Positions 1 through 8,580 of a DNA stretch of 49,373 nt are shown in pieces. The stretch comes from JBOHER01 sp050701115. GTDB lineage: Bacteria > Actinomycetota > Actinomycetes > Mycobacteriales > Pseudonocardiaceae. The stretch lies in NCBI GenBank assembly GCA_050701115.1, contig JBOHER010000398.1, forward strand, positions 1 through 49,373, written 5' to 3'. Under the pieces are notes generated by a model. The model was not told the origin of the DNA. It was given only the letters and a program-made list of their open reading frames with translations, and made no database searches. Made by a program: the position numbers and the translations under genes. Each line of letters begins with the position of its first letter. Positions within the stretch are counted from its first letter, which is position 1.

Positions 1-484
1 CCCGGGCCGAGATCCCTTCTCGAACTGGCATGGCAACGAAACCCAGATCCAGGGTGCCCTCGTCCAGCCGGGCCAGGGCTTCACCCGAATAGGTCTGGCC
101 GAGGAGGACGAGCTCTATCCCGGGCAGTTCGGCCGTCACCGCGCGGGTGAGCCGTGGCACCGCGTCGTAGCCGCTGGCTCCCGCGAAGCCGACCGTCACC
201 CGACCGATCTCACCCTGCCCTGCGGCCCGTACGGCACGGCGTGCCACCGCGGCCTCCGCCAACACCCGGCGCGCCGGCTCGAGCAGCGCTTCACCGGCCG
301 GCGTCAGGCGAACCGCCCGGGTGCTGCGCTCGAACAGGACCTCGCCCAGATCTCGCTCCAGCAGGCGGATCTGCCGGCTCAACGGTGACTGAGCCATGTG
401 TACCCGGGCGGCCGCACGACCGAAATGCAGCTCTTCGGCGACCGCGACGAAGAGGGCAAGGTGACGAAGCTCCACGAACAGCAT
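1..484 (-). CDS. LysR-family transcriptional regulator, C-terminus cut by window edge
   Basis: About 161 residues are visible when the minus strand is read from 484 to the edge. The first 60 residues form a canonical LysR winged helix (LRHLALFVAVAEELHFGRAA, then a QSPLSRQIRLLERDLG recognition region), followed by the linker helix and the start of the effector-binding fold (GRVTVGFAGAS). The C-terminal half lies outside the window. ATG at 484 or GTG at 475 could be the start; the GTG would give the more usual V-E-L-R-H-L beginning. No target gene is visible. It is followed at 568 by an unrelated ATPase in the same direction. The family is clear; the ligand is unknown. Confidence 0.9.
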   Translation of the reverse strand, partial: MLFVELRHLALFVAVAEELHFGRAAARVHMAQSPLSRQIRLLERDLGEVLFERSTRAVRLTPAGEALLEPARRVLAEAAVARRAVRAAGQGEIGRVTVGFAGASGYDAVPRLTRAVTAELPGIELVLLGQTYSGEALARLDEGTLDLGFVAMPVREGISAR

Positions 485-567
485 TGTCCATCGCCGCACG
501 ACGACCGTGACGTGACCGCACCCGCAACGACGGTGCACCGGTCGACCTTGATGACGTCGAACAGCGG

Positions 568-1842
568 CTACGGGCCGAGGAGCGACGCCGGGACGACCGC
601 GATGCCGTCAGGACGGCGGTACGCGTACGGGCCGGTGGTAACGACTACGGCATCGAGGAGATCATCGCCAAGTCGGCTGCGCAGCCAGTGCAGGTGTTTG
701 ACGTCACGGTCATCGATGTTCGCTGCGAGTTTGACCTCAAGGGCGACTACCCGCCTATCTGCCCGCTCGACGATCAGGTCGACCTCGTGGTCGCCGTTGC
801 GGGTACGCAGATGGTGCACGGTCGCTTCGGCTGCTTGGGCCAGGACCCGAACAGTGAGGGTGACCAGCGACTCGAAGAGGTGCCCGAGCAAGGTCCCGTC
901 TCGAGCAACCGGCGGCCCTGCCGGTTGCCCGGATACTAGTGCATCGGCGTCCACCCCGAGCAACCGAGCCGCCAAGGCCGGATCGGCGAGGTGGTGCTTG
1001 GGCATCTGAGCAAGCCTGGTGAACGTGCTCCTGCCTGGAAGCCAGCCTGGGATGGTATCGAGCAGCCACAGGCTTGCGAGCACCTCTCGGTAGGTGATCG
1101 TTGTGGTCTTCGCGGGCTTGTTCCCATCACTTGCGGTGGCCGCGTCGAGAATGGCGTTGTACGACGCCGTCGTGGAGGTCGCCGCGGCATAGGCGGTCAA
1201 CCAGGCGCGCAACGTCGCGGGGCGACGGACGACCATTCCCTGCTCAGGAAATTCTCGCTCCACGACCCTCGCGATGTACCCGTCGAGCTGGGCGCGGCGT
1301 GCACGACCTGAAAGATCACGAATCGCGGGAAAACCCGAGCGCACGACCTCCTCGGCATAGCCACCGAGGTCCACGCCGGCGTGGCCGTCGACAGGAGGTC
1401 GACCACCCGTCAGGAGCTCACGCAGGCTCACCGTCGGCGAATCCAGCCCACGCTCGGTTAACCCCATGGGCCGCATCCGCACCTGCACGATGCGCCCCGC
1501 GCCGGAGTGCAGCGGCACACCCAACGGCACCGCACTGTCCGTCAAGAGAAAGTGACCGGGCCGAGGATCGCGGTCCACGCTGCGCCGCACGACGTCCCAT
1601 ACGGTCGGCAACCGCTGCCACTCATCGACAAGCACAAGACCGGCCGGCCCGTCCACCCGGCGCACATCAGCGGCCAGCAGCGCATGCTGAACCGGATCGT
1701 CGAGCGAGAAGACGGTACCGGCCCGACGCTGCCCGGTAGCCGTCTTACCGACGCCCTTTGGTCCTTCCAGCGCAACTGCGGCCAACCCGGCAAGAAGTTC
1801 GTCCAGCTCCGCATCGACGGCTCGTGGCAGATACCTGATCAC
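568..1842 (-). CDS. AAA-type ATPase with C-terminal DUF4143 (PD-(D/E)XK-like) domain
   Basis: The 424-residue protein starts at a GTG. It has a Walker A GPKGVGKT at residues 27-34, a Walker B LVLVDEWQ ending at D73-E74 and a sensor-like LLTDSA, as in the AAA_14/DUF4143 family that is widespread in bacteria and archaea. The C-terminal domain carries D355, E369 and K371 in an E-V-D-L...L-E-V-K arrangement resembling the PD-(D/E)XK nuclease fold common in this family. Cellular function is unknown for the family; such genes are often mobile and sporadically distributed. It is a single gene behind an unusually AT-rich leader. The fold assignment is secure; nuclease activity is only an inference. 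Confidence 0.88.
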   Translation of the reverse strand: MIRYLPRAVDAELDELLAGLAAVALEGPKGVGKTATGQRRAGTVFSLDDPVQHALLAADVRRVDGPAGLVLVDEWQRLPTVWDVVRRSVDRDPRPGHFLLTDSAVPLGVPLHSGAGRIVQVRMRPMGLTERGLDSPTVSLRELLTGGRPPVDGHAGVDLGGYAEEVVRSGFPAIRDLSGRARRAQLDGYIARVVEREFPEQGMVVRRPATLRAWLTAYAAATSTTASYNAILDAATASDGNKPAKTTTITYREVLASLWLLDTIPGWLPGRSTFTRLAQMPKHHLADPALAARLLGVDADALVSGQPAGPPVARDGTLLGHLFESLVTLTVRVLAQAAEATVHHLRTRNGDHEVDLIVERADRRVVALEVKLAANIDDRDVKHLHWLRSRLGDDLLDAVVVTTGPYAYRRPDGIAVVPASLLGP

Positions 1843-1925
1843 AGGCTATACGATACCATTAGCCGACTCGATACGATCCCAATAGCACGGTCTATACACT
1901 ATCGATAGCATAGATCCAATGCTAC
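1843..1925 (-). promoter_or_regulatory. AT-rich leader with repeated and palindromic motifs upstream of the DUF4143 ATPase
   Basis: This short stretch is far richer in A and T than its surroundings. It has a 10-bp perfect palindrome CTATCGATAG (1899-1908) and two direct copies of ATACGAT (1848-1854 and 1871-1877), all just upstream of the GTG at 1842. The layout suits the promoter/operator of the ATPase gene, perhaps autoregulated. No consensus -35/-10 pair can be fixed with confidence. Confidence 0.4.
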
Positions 1926-1962
1926 CGTTCGCAGGCCGACTCGCCGAGGTGTCTCGCCCTGT

Positions 1963-3663
1963 TCAGCGTGAAGCGGGCGCTGCAAACTGGTCCACGCGCG
2001 CCCTGAGTTCGGTCTTGAGGATCTTCCCGGCCGCGGACGTGGGCAACGCGTCGACGATGTGGACGGCGCGGATCTTCTTGTACGGCAGCACCTTCTCCGC
2101 CACGAATGCCATGACCTCGTCCGGGTCGACGGCTGCGCCCGGACGCGGCACCACGAACGCAACCGGCTCCTGCCCGACCTGCGGGACCGGCCGGCCGACG
2201 ACCGCGGCCATGCCCATGTCCGGGTGGGTGGCGAGGATGTCCTCGAGCTCGCGGGGATAGACGTTGTAGCCCTTGTAGATCAGCATGTCCTTGGCGCGGT
2301 CGGCGATAAAGACGAACCCGTCCTCGTCGACGTAGCCGATGTCCCCGGTGCGCAGCCACCCGTCGACGAACTGCTCGGCGGTGGCCTCCGGCCGGTTCAG
2401 GTAACCCGCCGCGACCTGCGGGCCGCGCACCCACAGTTCACCGGCCTCGTTCGGGCCGAGCACACTGGCGTCGCCCTCGCTGGCACGGACCTCCACCTTG
2501 GTGTCGCACAGCGGCAGGCCGACGCTACCAAGTTTGCGCTGGGCGCTGCGCGCCAGCGGCGCGGCGGTCACCACGCACGTAGCCTCGGTGAGCCCGTAGC
2601 CCTCGCCGATCACCGCTGACGGGAAGGCGGTTTCGAGGGCCTCAAGGGTGGTCCGGTCGATCGGAGCGGCCCCCGAGGAGATCACCCGCACCGAGGACAG
2701 GTCCCGGCGGTGCACGTCGGGGCTGTGCAGCAGCGCGTGCCACATGGTGGGGCTGCCGGTGATGTAGGTGGCGCGGTGCCGCTCGATCGACTCGAGCAGG
2801 CCCTCCGGCGAGAACCGCCCGGTGAGCACGATCGTGGTTCCGCACAGCAGCATGAAGTTCAGGTTGATCAGTGCGTGCGCGTGGAACAACGGCGACACGA
2901 CCACCGTGACCGCTTCCCCTGGTCGCACACCCGCGTCGTGCACACCGGCGATCGGGCGCAGCCGGACGTCCCCGTCGGTCGTTGCGGTGACCAGGTGGGC
3001 GGCGCGCCAGGCCGTCATCTGGGTGGCGTTGGCGACCACGTTGCGGTGCAGGACGCGAACGCCCTTCGAGACCCCTGTCGTACCGCCCGTGTAGGCAACA
3101 TGGGCTATGTCGTCGGCGGTCACGGTGGTCTTCGGAGGCACGGCAGCCTGCCCCGCGATGAAGTCCATCAGTGTCGTCACCCCGTCACCCACCGGTACGG
3201 GCTCGTCGGATGGCGCGCACGCGCTCGGCGGGACGACCACAACCGCGCGGAGGCTCGAACCCGCGCCTGCCTCGAGCAGCGTGGCGACCTGGGCGGGATG
3301 GCTCACGGCAACGACCGCACCGGTGTCGTGCAGTTGCGCCCGCAGACTGGGCGCGGGCTGCAACGGGTTGGCCAGCGACACGGTCGCTCCGGTCAGCAGG
3401 GCACCGTAGTAGCTGACCAGGAACCACACGCTGTTGGCCAGGTGCAGCAGGACGACGTCACCGTCACGGACACCGTCGCTCCGCAACGCGTTGGCGAACG
3501 CGGCAGCCTGCTCATGTAGCTGAGCGAAGGTGAGCCGTTCGTCGCCGTCGATGACCGCCGTCCGGTCGCCGTACAGCTTCGCGGCTGCGGCGCTCAGCTC
3601 TCCCACTGTCAACTCGGGGTAGTCGATCGAAGTGGGCATCCCCTCCGGCCAGTACCTACTCAC
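1963..3663 (-). CDS. acyl-CoA synthetase (AMP-forming, FadD-like)
   Basis: The 566-residue protein of the ANL superfamily would activate a carboxylic acid with ATP and CoA via an acyl-adenylate. Visible signatures are the P-loop-like YTGGTTGVSKG (about residues 191-201), YGLTEA in the adenylate-binding motif, the hinge region WLRTGDIGYVDEDGF, and the C-terminal catalytic lysine in SAAGKILK. The gene is the last of five minus-strand genes; its ATG overlaps the stop of the racemase gene by 4 bp, so translation is probably coupled. The substrate cannot be read from the sequence; the neighbours suggest a branched or cyclic acid. A second, distinct synthetase lies at 10933. Confidence 0.93.
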   Translation of the reverse strand: MSRYWPEGMPTSIDYPELTVGELSAAAAKLYGDRTAVIDGDERLTFAQLHEQAAAFANALRSDGVRDGDVVLLHLANSVWFLVSYYGALLTGATVSLANPLQPAPSLRAQLHDTGAVVAVSHPAQVATLLEAGAGSSLRAVVVVPPSACAPSDEPVPVGDGVTTLMDFIAGQAAVPPKTTVTADDIAHVAYTGGTTGVSKGVRVLHRNVVANATQMTAWRAAHLVTATTDGDVRLRPIAGVHDAGVRPGEAVTVVVSPLFHAHALINLNFMLLCGTTIVLTGRFSPEGLLESIERHRATYITGSPTMWHALLHSPDVHRRDLSSVRVISSGAAPIDRTTLEALETAFPSAVIGEGYGLTEATCVVTAAPLARSAQRKLGSVGLPLCDTKVEVRASEGDASVLGPNEAGELWVRGPQVAAGYLNRPEATAEQFVDGWLRTGDIGYVDEDGFVFIADRAKDMLIYKGYNVYPRELEDILATHPDMGMAAVVGRPVPQVGQEPVAFVVPRPGAAVDPDEVMAFVAEKVLPYKKIRAVHIVDALPTSAAGKILKTELRARVDQFAAPASR

Positions 3664-4814
3664 AGCACAACCCCTTCCGCAAGAAGCATTTCGATGTCAT
3701 GGGACGTGTGTCCCAGCTCGGACAAGATCGCGCGGGTGTGCGCGCCCGGCTCCGGCGCCGGCGCGGGCTTGCCGCAAGGAGTACCGGCGAATCGCGGTGC
3801 GGGCGCAGGATGAACGGCGCCGTCATCGTCAACCAGGAAGCTCTCGCGGACGGCGTTGTGGGCGTGCGAGACCACCTCGCCCATGGTCAGCACCGGCGTG
3901 ACACACGCGTCGATGTCCGCGAACCGCTCGACCCACTCGTCCCGAGAAGCGCTCTTGAACGCCGCGGCGAAACTCGCTCGCATGGCGGGCCAGGTGTCGG
4001 GGTTGCGCTGCGCGGCCAGATCGACCGAGTCCGCGAGACCGAGTCCCCGCACCAGGAGGGCGAAGAACGTGCCCTCGATCGCGCCCACCGCCACATGCAT
4101 GCCGTCGCCGCATTCGTAGACGTCGTAGAAGGGAGCGCCGCCGTCGAACAGGTTCGCCCCCCGGTCGAGGGTCCACGAGCCCTGCGCCAGCAGGCCGTAC
4201 ATCATCGCCATCAGCAGACCGGATCCCTCGACCATCGCCGCGTCGACGACCTGACCGCGCCCCGAGGTCTTCGCGCTCAGCACCGCGGCCACCACGCCGA
4301 GAGCGAGGACCATGCCCCCGCCACCGAAGTCGCCGACCAGATTGAGCGGCGGTGTGGGCGGCTGGCCCGGCCGGCCGATCGCCCCGAGCACACCAGACAG
4401 GGCGATGTAGTTGATGTCGTGGCCGGCCCGCATCGCCAGCGGCCCGTCCTGACCGAAGCCGGTCATCCGCCCGAACACCAACTTCGGATTGCGCTCGGCG
4501 AGCACCGCGGGGTCGAGACCGAGTCGCTCGGCCACTCCCGGCCGGAACCCTTCGAGCACCACGTCCGCGTCGTCGATCAGACCGCGCACCACCTCGGCAC
4601 CCCGCGGGTGCTTCAGGTCGACGACCAGCGACCGGCGTCCCCGGTCCAGTACCGGGTTCGGCCGGGAGTCCCGGTCGGCGGGGCGGTGAATGCGGATCAC
4701 CTCCGCGCCCAGGTCCGCGAGCACCATGGCGGCGAACGGCACCGGTCCGATGCCGCCGAGTTCGATCACCCGGATCCCCGCCAAGGGACCGGATCGCAGC
4801 GAGGTCCGGTTCAT
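3660..4814 (-). CDS. mcr: alpha-methylacyl-CoA racemase (family III CoA-transferase fold)
   Basis: The 384-residue protein has the CaiB/BaiF fold and interconverts (2R)- and (2S)-methylacyl-CoA. All three acid/base residues of the M. tuberculosis racemase MCR (H126, D156, E241) can be matched at a constant offset of +6: H132 in AGHDINYIALSG, D162 in LVGDFGGGGM and E247 in VAVGAIE. This separates it from true CoA-transferases, which use an N-terminal aspartate. The start was set at the ATG at 4814, which overlaps the stop of the upstream hydratase; an open frame continues upstream but has no family similarity. Racemases of this kind serve degradation of 2-methyl-branched chains such as isoprenoid or sterol side chains, a hint to the pathway substrate. 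Confidence 0.92.
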   Translation of the reverse strand: MNRTSLRSGPLAGIRVIELGGIGPVPFAAMVLADLGAEVIRIHRPADRDSRPNPVLDRGRRSLVVDLKHPRGAEVVRGLIDDADVVLEGFRPGVAERLGLDPAVLAERNPKLVFGRMTGFGQDGPLAMRAGHDINYIALSGVLGAIGRPGQPPTPPLNLVGDFGGGGMVLALGVVAAVLSAKTSGRGQVVDAAMVEGSGLLMAMMYGLLAQGSWTLDRGANLFDGGAPFYDVYECGDGMHVAVGAIEGTFFALLVRGLGLADSVDLAAQRNPDTWPAMRASFAAAFKSASRDEWVERFADIDACVTPVLTMGEVVSHAHNAVRESFLVDDDGAVHPAPAPRFAGTPCGKPAPAPEPGAHTRAILSELGHTSHDIEMLLAEGVVL

Positions 4815-5611
4815 CTTCCCTGCCAGTTCGGTTGCCGCTTCTCGGCGAATGCGCGGGCGCCTTCCTTGGCGTCCTCCGAGCGGAAGACGGGCTCGATGAT
4901 TCCGCGCTGACGGGCGAACCGCTCCGCCTCGGGCCACTGCTCGTGCTCGACGATGACTCGCTTGCTGGCGAGGGTGGCGAGCGGGCCGTTCGCCGCGATC
5001 GTGGCGGCGAGCGCAAACGCCGCCTCGAGTGCGCCCCCGTCCTCGGCCAGCCGGTTGACCAGGCCCACCTGGTAGGCACGTTCGGCGGTGATCATGTCGC
5101 CGGTGAGGGCGAGCTCCATCGCGATCTGTTGCGGAATCCGGTGCGGCAGGCGCATCAGCCCACCGGCCGCGGCGACCAGGCCGCGCTTCACCTCCGGGAT
5201 GCCGAACTTGGCTGTCCGCCCGGCGACGACGAGATCGCACGCGAGGACGATCTCGCAGCCGCCCGCCAGCGCGTACCCCTCGACCGCGGCGATCAACGGC
5301 TTCTTCGGCGGCGCCTCGGTCAGGCCCGCGAACCCTCGGCCCTCGATGCTGGGCCGCTCGCCGCGCAGGAAGCCCTTGAGGTCCATCCCTGCGCAGAAAC
5401 TGCCACCCGCTCCGGTGATGATGCCGACCGAGAGATCGTCCCGGCGATCGAGCTCGTCGAGCGCGGTCGCGATGCCTTCGGACACCGCCCGGGTGACGGC
5501 GTTCTTCGCCTGCGGCCGGTTGATGGTGATCACGGCGATCCGCGGCTCGTAGCGGACCAGCACCTCGTCCAGAGCGACGGTTTGGATTCCAGCGGTTGTC
5601 ACAACTGCCAT
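4811..5611 (-). CDS. enoyl-CoA hydratase (crotonase family, both catalytic glutamates kept)
   Basis: The 266-residue crotonase has the oxyanion-hole segment GSFCAGMDL and both catalytic glutamates of classical hydratases: E120 in GGCEIVLACD and E140 in FGIPEVKRG. It should hydrate a 2-enoyl-CoA to the 3-hydroxyacyl-CoA, or catalyse the reverse. The ATG at 5611 lies inside the end of the upstream paralogue (13-bp overlap) and its stop overlaps the racemase start, so it belongs to one polycistronic unit. Exact substrate unknown. Confidence 0.93.
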   Translation of the reverse strand: MAVVTTAGIQTVALDEVLVRYEPRIAVITINRPQAKNAVTRAVSEGIATALDELDRRDDLSVGIITGAGGSFCAGMDLKGFLRGERPSIEGRGFAGLTEAPPKKPLIAAVEGYALAGGCEIVLACDLVVAGRTAKFGIPEVKRGLVAAAGGLMRLPHRIPQQIAMELALTGDMITAERAYQVGLVNRLAEDGGALEAAFALAATIAANGPLATLASKRVIVEHEQWPEAERFARQRGIIEPVFRSEDAKEGARAFAEKRQPNWQGR

Positions 5612-6381
5612 CTCCCCTCGAACTCGGGTTCGGTCTTGTTCAGGAAGGCTTCCTTGGCGGTCGGCGCGTCGGTGGCAAAGTTGATCACCTGGGCTCGGGA
5701 CTCGTTCGCTATCGCCTCGTAGAGGGTCCGGTTGACGGCTTCGTTGAGCAAGGCCTTCGATTGGGCCATAGCGATGGGCGGGCCGCCTGCCAGACGCTCA
5801 GCGATCTCGTCGACGAACTCGTCGATCTCCCCCGGTTCCTTCACCCAGGTGACAAGTCCGAGCCGCAGAGCCTCCTCGCTCTCGATGACGTCGGCCAGCA
5901 ACGCGAGACGCTTCGCCTGCTGCAAACCGACGATCCGGGGTAGCAGCCACGAACCGCCGAAGTCCAGGGATAGGCCGCGGCGCGCGAAGATCTGGGAGAA
6001 GCGAGCGGTCGTCGATGCCACGACAAGGTCACATCCCAGGACCAGGTTCCAGCCCGCGCCGACGGCAACGCCTTCCACCTTGGCGATGACCGGCTGCGGC
6101 ATATCGTGCAGCGTCATGGCGATGTCGCCGATCCACCGCATGTGGTTGATCGGGTGCCGCGGCGTCCGGTCCCCGCTCAGGTCGGCGCCCGCGCAGAAGT
6201 CGCCGCCGGCCCCGGTAATCACCACGACCCGAACTGCCTCATCTGTGCGAGCGGCCCACAGGGCATCGTGCAGGCGAGCCCACGCGTCCTCGTTCATCGC
6301 GTTCTTACGACGAGGTCTGTTGAGGGTCACGGTGATCACCGAACCCTTACGCAGAACGACAACCGACTCTTCGACGTCCAT
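5599..6381 (-). CDS. crotonase-family protein resembling PaaG-type enoyl-CoA isomerase
   Basis: The protein has 260 residues from the ATG at 6381, chosen because GGGAGG sits 5 bases upstream. Upstream in-frame ATGs exist, up to 6453, but lie within the previous gene. The fold is crotonase (DFCAGADLSG), but both hydratase glutamates are missing: the usual GCE is GWN (GVAVGAGWNLVLGCD). The second site is replaced by the GLSLDFGGSWLLP pattern of PaaG-like isomerases, with D140 at the place of the PaaG catalytic aspartate. It is therefore more likely an isomerase than a hydratase. It overlaps the upstream MBL gene by 35 bp and the downstream hydratase by 13 bp. Confidence 0.88.
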   Translation of the reverse strand: MDVEESVVVLRKGSVITVTLNRPRRKNAMNEDAWARLHDALWAARTDEAVRVVVITGAGGDFCAGADLSGDRTPRHPINHMRWIGDIAMTLHDMPQPVIAKVEGVAVGAGWNLVLGCDLVVASTTARFSQIFARRGLSLDFGGSWLLPRIVGLQQAKRLALLADVIESEEALRLGLVTWVKEPGEIDEFVDEIAERLAGGPPIAMAQSKALLNEAVNRTLYEAIANESRAQVINFATDAPTAKEAFLNKTEPEFEGRWQL

Positions 6382-7480
6382 CGCTGCCTCCCTCATCACT
6401 CGATGCGTCCTTGAACTCATCCGACGCGGGATACCAGCGGGCAGCCTCGTCACCAGAAGACCGCACCTTCCCCTGCGCTGCGAGCAGGACGAGATGTGCC
6501 AAGGTCTCCCGGACGGCCATGCGGACCAAATAGTCCGCCATGCTGTCGACCGGGCGCGACCAAGTCAGGCGGGTCGTCAGCGCCCAGCATGTGCTGCCTG
6601 CATGTTCCGCGACTGCTTTCTCGATCTCGGCCAGTCGGTCGCCGTGATGGGACAACAACGTTCCGACCCGCTCACGGAGCCCGCGGAACCTGTATTCGTG
6701 TGCCGGGAGGACCTCGATGGGGTCGATGTCGGCGACCGACCGAAGCGACTCGAGGTAGCTGCCCAACGGGTCCGGCAGTTGCCCGGGCACCAATGAGATG
6801 TTGGGGCTGATCCGGGGCAGAACGTGGTCACCGGTCACCAGGATGCGGTGGCGGCGCTCGTAGAAGCACAGGTGACCGGGCGTATGTCCGGGGGTCCAGA
6901 TCGCGTGCAGGTCCCAACCCGGCAGGTCGAGACGATCGCGGTCCTCGATGAGCACCTCCGGCCCTGCCAGGGCTGGAAAGCGGTGGATGGGCATCCCCAG
7001 CTGACTCGCCACCACGGACGGCGGAGCCCCCGCCCACGCCAGCTGGCCCATACTCTCGCGCAGCAGCGATTCAGCCCGCTTCTCGGTCCTTGCTTCGACC
7101 AGCGCGGCGTCACCGCGGTGCATTCCGATCCACGCTCCCGAAGCCGCACGTAGGCGTTGAGCCAAGCCGAAGTGATCTGGATGCACGTGCGTGATGAGAA
7201 CGGCTCGCACATCTCCGGGCTCGTAGCCTGCCTCATGGAGACCGGAAACCAGCGCGTCCCATGCCTGGTCGCACTCCCATCCAGCGTCGATCACAGCCAC
7301 CCCGTCGGGAAGTGCGAAGGCGTAGATCAGCACGTAGCGCAGCGGGTTGTCCGGGATCGGTACGGGAATGGACCAGACACCGGGGCGCACCTGTTCAACC
7401 GGAGGCAGGACGTTCTGGCGCCACGCCTCGCGCTGCCGAACTCCGGTGACTTCCACGCCGTCCACCCTTCGCAAGCCCAT
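6347..7480 (-). CDS. MBL-fold metal-dependent hydrolase
   Basis: The protein has 377 residues. It has the metallo-beta-lactamase metal motif THVHPDH (H98, H100, D102, H103), the downstream TPGHTPGH histidine, GDH (about residue 238) and a late PAHE histidine, so a dinuclear metal site is complete. The N-terminal IPVPIPDNPLRYVLIYAF segment and the long helical C-terminus are typical of a group often found with acyl-CoA genes, where a thioesterase or ester hydrolase role is plausible but unproven. It is the first gene of the minus-strand operon, divergent from a LysR gene. ATG 7480 was taken; GTG 7453 is an alternative preceded by GAAGG. Confidence 0.88.
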   Translation of the reverse strand: MGLRRVDGVEVTGVRQREAWRQNVLPPVEQVRPGVWSIPVPIPDNPLRYVLIYAFALPDGVAVIDAGWECDQAWDALVSGLHEAGYEPGDVRAVLITHVHPDHFGLAQRLRAASGAWIGMHRGDAALVEARTEKRAESLLRESMGQLAWAGAPPSVVASQLGMPIHRFPALAGPEVLIEDRDRLDLPGWDLHAIWTPGHTPGHLCFYERRHRILVTGDHVLPRISPNISLVPGQLPDPLGSYLESLRSVADIDPIEVLPAHEYRFRGLRERVGTLLSHHGDRLAEIEKAVAEHAGSTCWALTTRLTWSRPVDSMADYLVRMAVRETLAHLVLLAAQGKVRSSGDEAARWYPASDEFKDASSDEGGSDGRRRVGCRSA

Positions 7481-7557
7481 GTCTCGGTGCGTTCGAGCTC
7501 ACCATCGTTCGGCCGCATCACACAAAGATCGAGGTGCACACGGTTCGATCGGCAAAA

Positions 7558-7587
7558 CCTATGGTTGCTGGCCACGGTGGCCATAGG
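7558..7587. promoter_or_regulatory. nested dyads, candidate LysR-type operator between the MBL and lysR genes
   Basis: CCTATGG (7558-7564) and CCATAGG (7581-7587) form a perfect 7-bp inverted repeat 16 bp apart. Inside lie TGG-N7-CCA, which satisfies the T-N11-A rule (T7562 to A7574), and GGCCA-CGG-TGGCC. The site is in the divergent intergenic region, 22-40 bp before the lysR start, where LysR proteins usually bind to control both themselves and the opposite operon. Confidence 0.55.
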
Positions 7588-7626
7588 GCAGTGCGGATCA
7601 GCCCGGGAATGGCATATGGTCCGGCT

Positions 7627-8580
7627 GTGGACCTCCGACTCGTCGAGTACTTCGTGGCTGTCATCGACCACGGGGGCATCACCAAGGCCGCGAAGGCGCT
7701 CTACATCGCGCAGCCATCGCTGTCCCAGGCGATCCGTAACCTGGAACGGCAGCTCGGCGTGCAACTGTTCGACCGGTCCGGCCGCCAGCTCACCTTGACG
7801 GCCGACGGACAGTCATTCGCAGGCCCAGCGCGGCAAATCTTGGCCGGCGTCGTGCGCGCCAAAGCAAGGGTGCACTCCGCCCGCGATCTCGTCACCGGAC
7901 GCCTCGAGATCGCCGCCCTGTCGACCTTGTCCGTCGATCCGCTGCCCGAGCTGACCAGCAGGCTGCACCGACGGCACCCCGGCATCCTGGTCAACGTCCT
8001 CGACCCCGGTAGCTCAGCAGGTGTCGTCAGCCAAGTCCGCCGAGGACAGGCCGAGCTGGGCTTGACCAAACTTCCGCTCAAGAGCGACACGTTGCGGACC
8101 AGGGAACTCTGGGAACAGGAGATCGCCATCGTCCTGCCACAGGCCCTGGCCGCCGAACTCCCCAACCCGGTACCGCTCGAAGCGGTCGCCGAGATTCCTT
8201 TGGTGCTTGAGTTTTCGGACACGAGCGGCCGAGCACTCATCGATGAGGCACTGGATCAAGCCATCGACTACGTCGCAGTGGAATGCGCTCATCGGCAAGC
8301 GATCTGGGAGCTGGTGATGCACGGTGCGGGCGCGACCTTCCTTCCCCGGCGAATCGCCGAGAGCGAGCTCCGCGGCGTGGTCGTGCGCTCGACCTCGCCG
8401 CAGATCCGCCGTTCGGTGGGTTTCGTGTTCCGGCCCGGTCCGCTTTCCCCAGCGGCGATGGCATTCTTGAGCGTTGCCGAAGTCATTGGCCAGGAGCGTG
8501 CGACCGAGCCAGCTCGACAAAAGCGCGGCCTGCTGGAGAAAGCGCTGAAGAGTCGTACATCAGTCCGTACGCCCGACTGA
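7627..8580 (+). CDS. LysR-family transcriptional regulator, divergent from the minus-strand acyl-CoA operon
   Basis: The protein has 317 residues from GTG 7627, chosen because V-D-L-R-L-V-E-Y-F matches the usual M-D-L-x-x-L-x-Y-F start; ATG 7609 is in frame and possible. The N-terminal HTH (GITKAAKALYIAQPSLSQAI, then RNLERQLGVQLFDR) is followed by the periplasmic-binding-like effector domain with the LEIAALSTLSVDP beginning. It is clearly paralogous to the LysR at 8483-9370. Divergence from the MBL-led operon at 7480 makes that operon its likely target, probably in response to a pathway acyl-CoA or acid. Its 3' end overlaps the opposing lysR by 98 bp. Confidence 0.93.
   Translation: MDLRLVEYFVAVIDHGGITKAAKALYIAQPSLSQAIRNLERQLGVQLFDRSGRQLTLTADGQSFAGPARQILAGVVRAKARVHSARDLVTGRLEIAALSTLSVDPLPELTSRLHRRHPGILVNVLDPGSSAGVVSQVRRGQAELGLTKLPLKSDTLRTRELWEQEIAIVLPQALAAELPNPVPLEAVAEIPLVLEFSDTSGRALIDEALDQAIDYVAVECAHRQAIWELVMHGAGATFLPRRIAESELRGVVVRSTSPQIRRSVGFVFRPGPLSPAAMAFLSVAEVIGQERATEPARQKRGLLEKALKSRTSVRTPD

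Noticed and set aside
3660..5240. A 526-residue version of the racemase
   Set aside because: The first 142 residues are out-of-frame translation of the upstream hydratase gene; ATG 4814 with the 4-bp overlap gives the correct family length.
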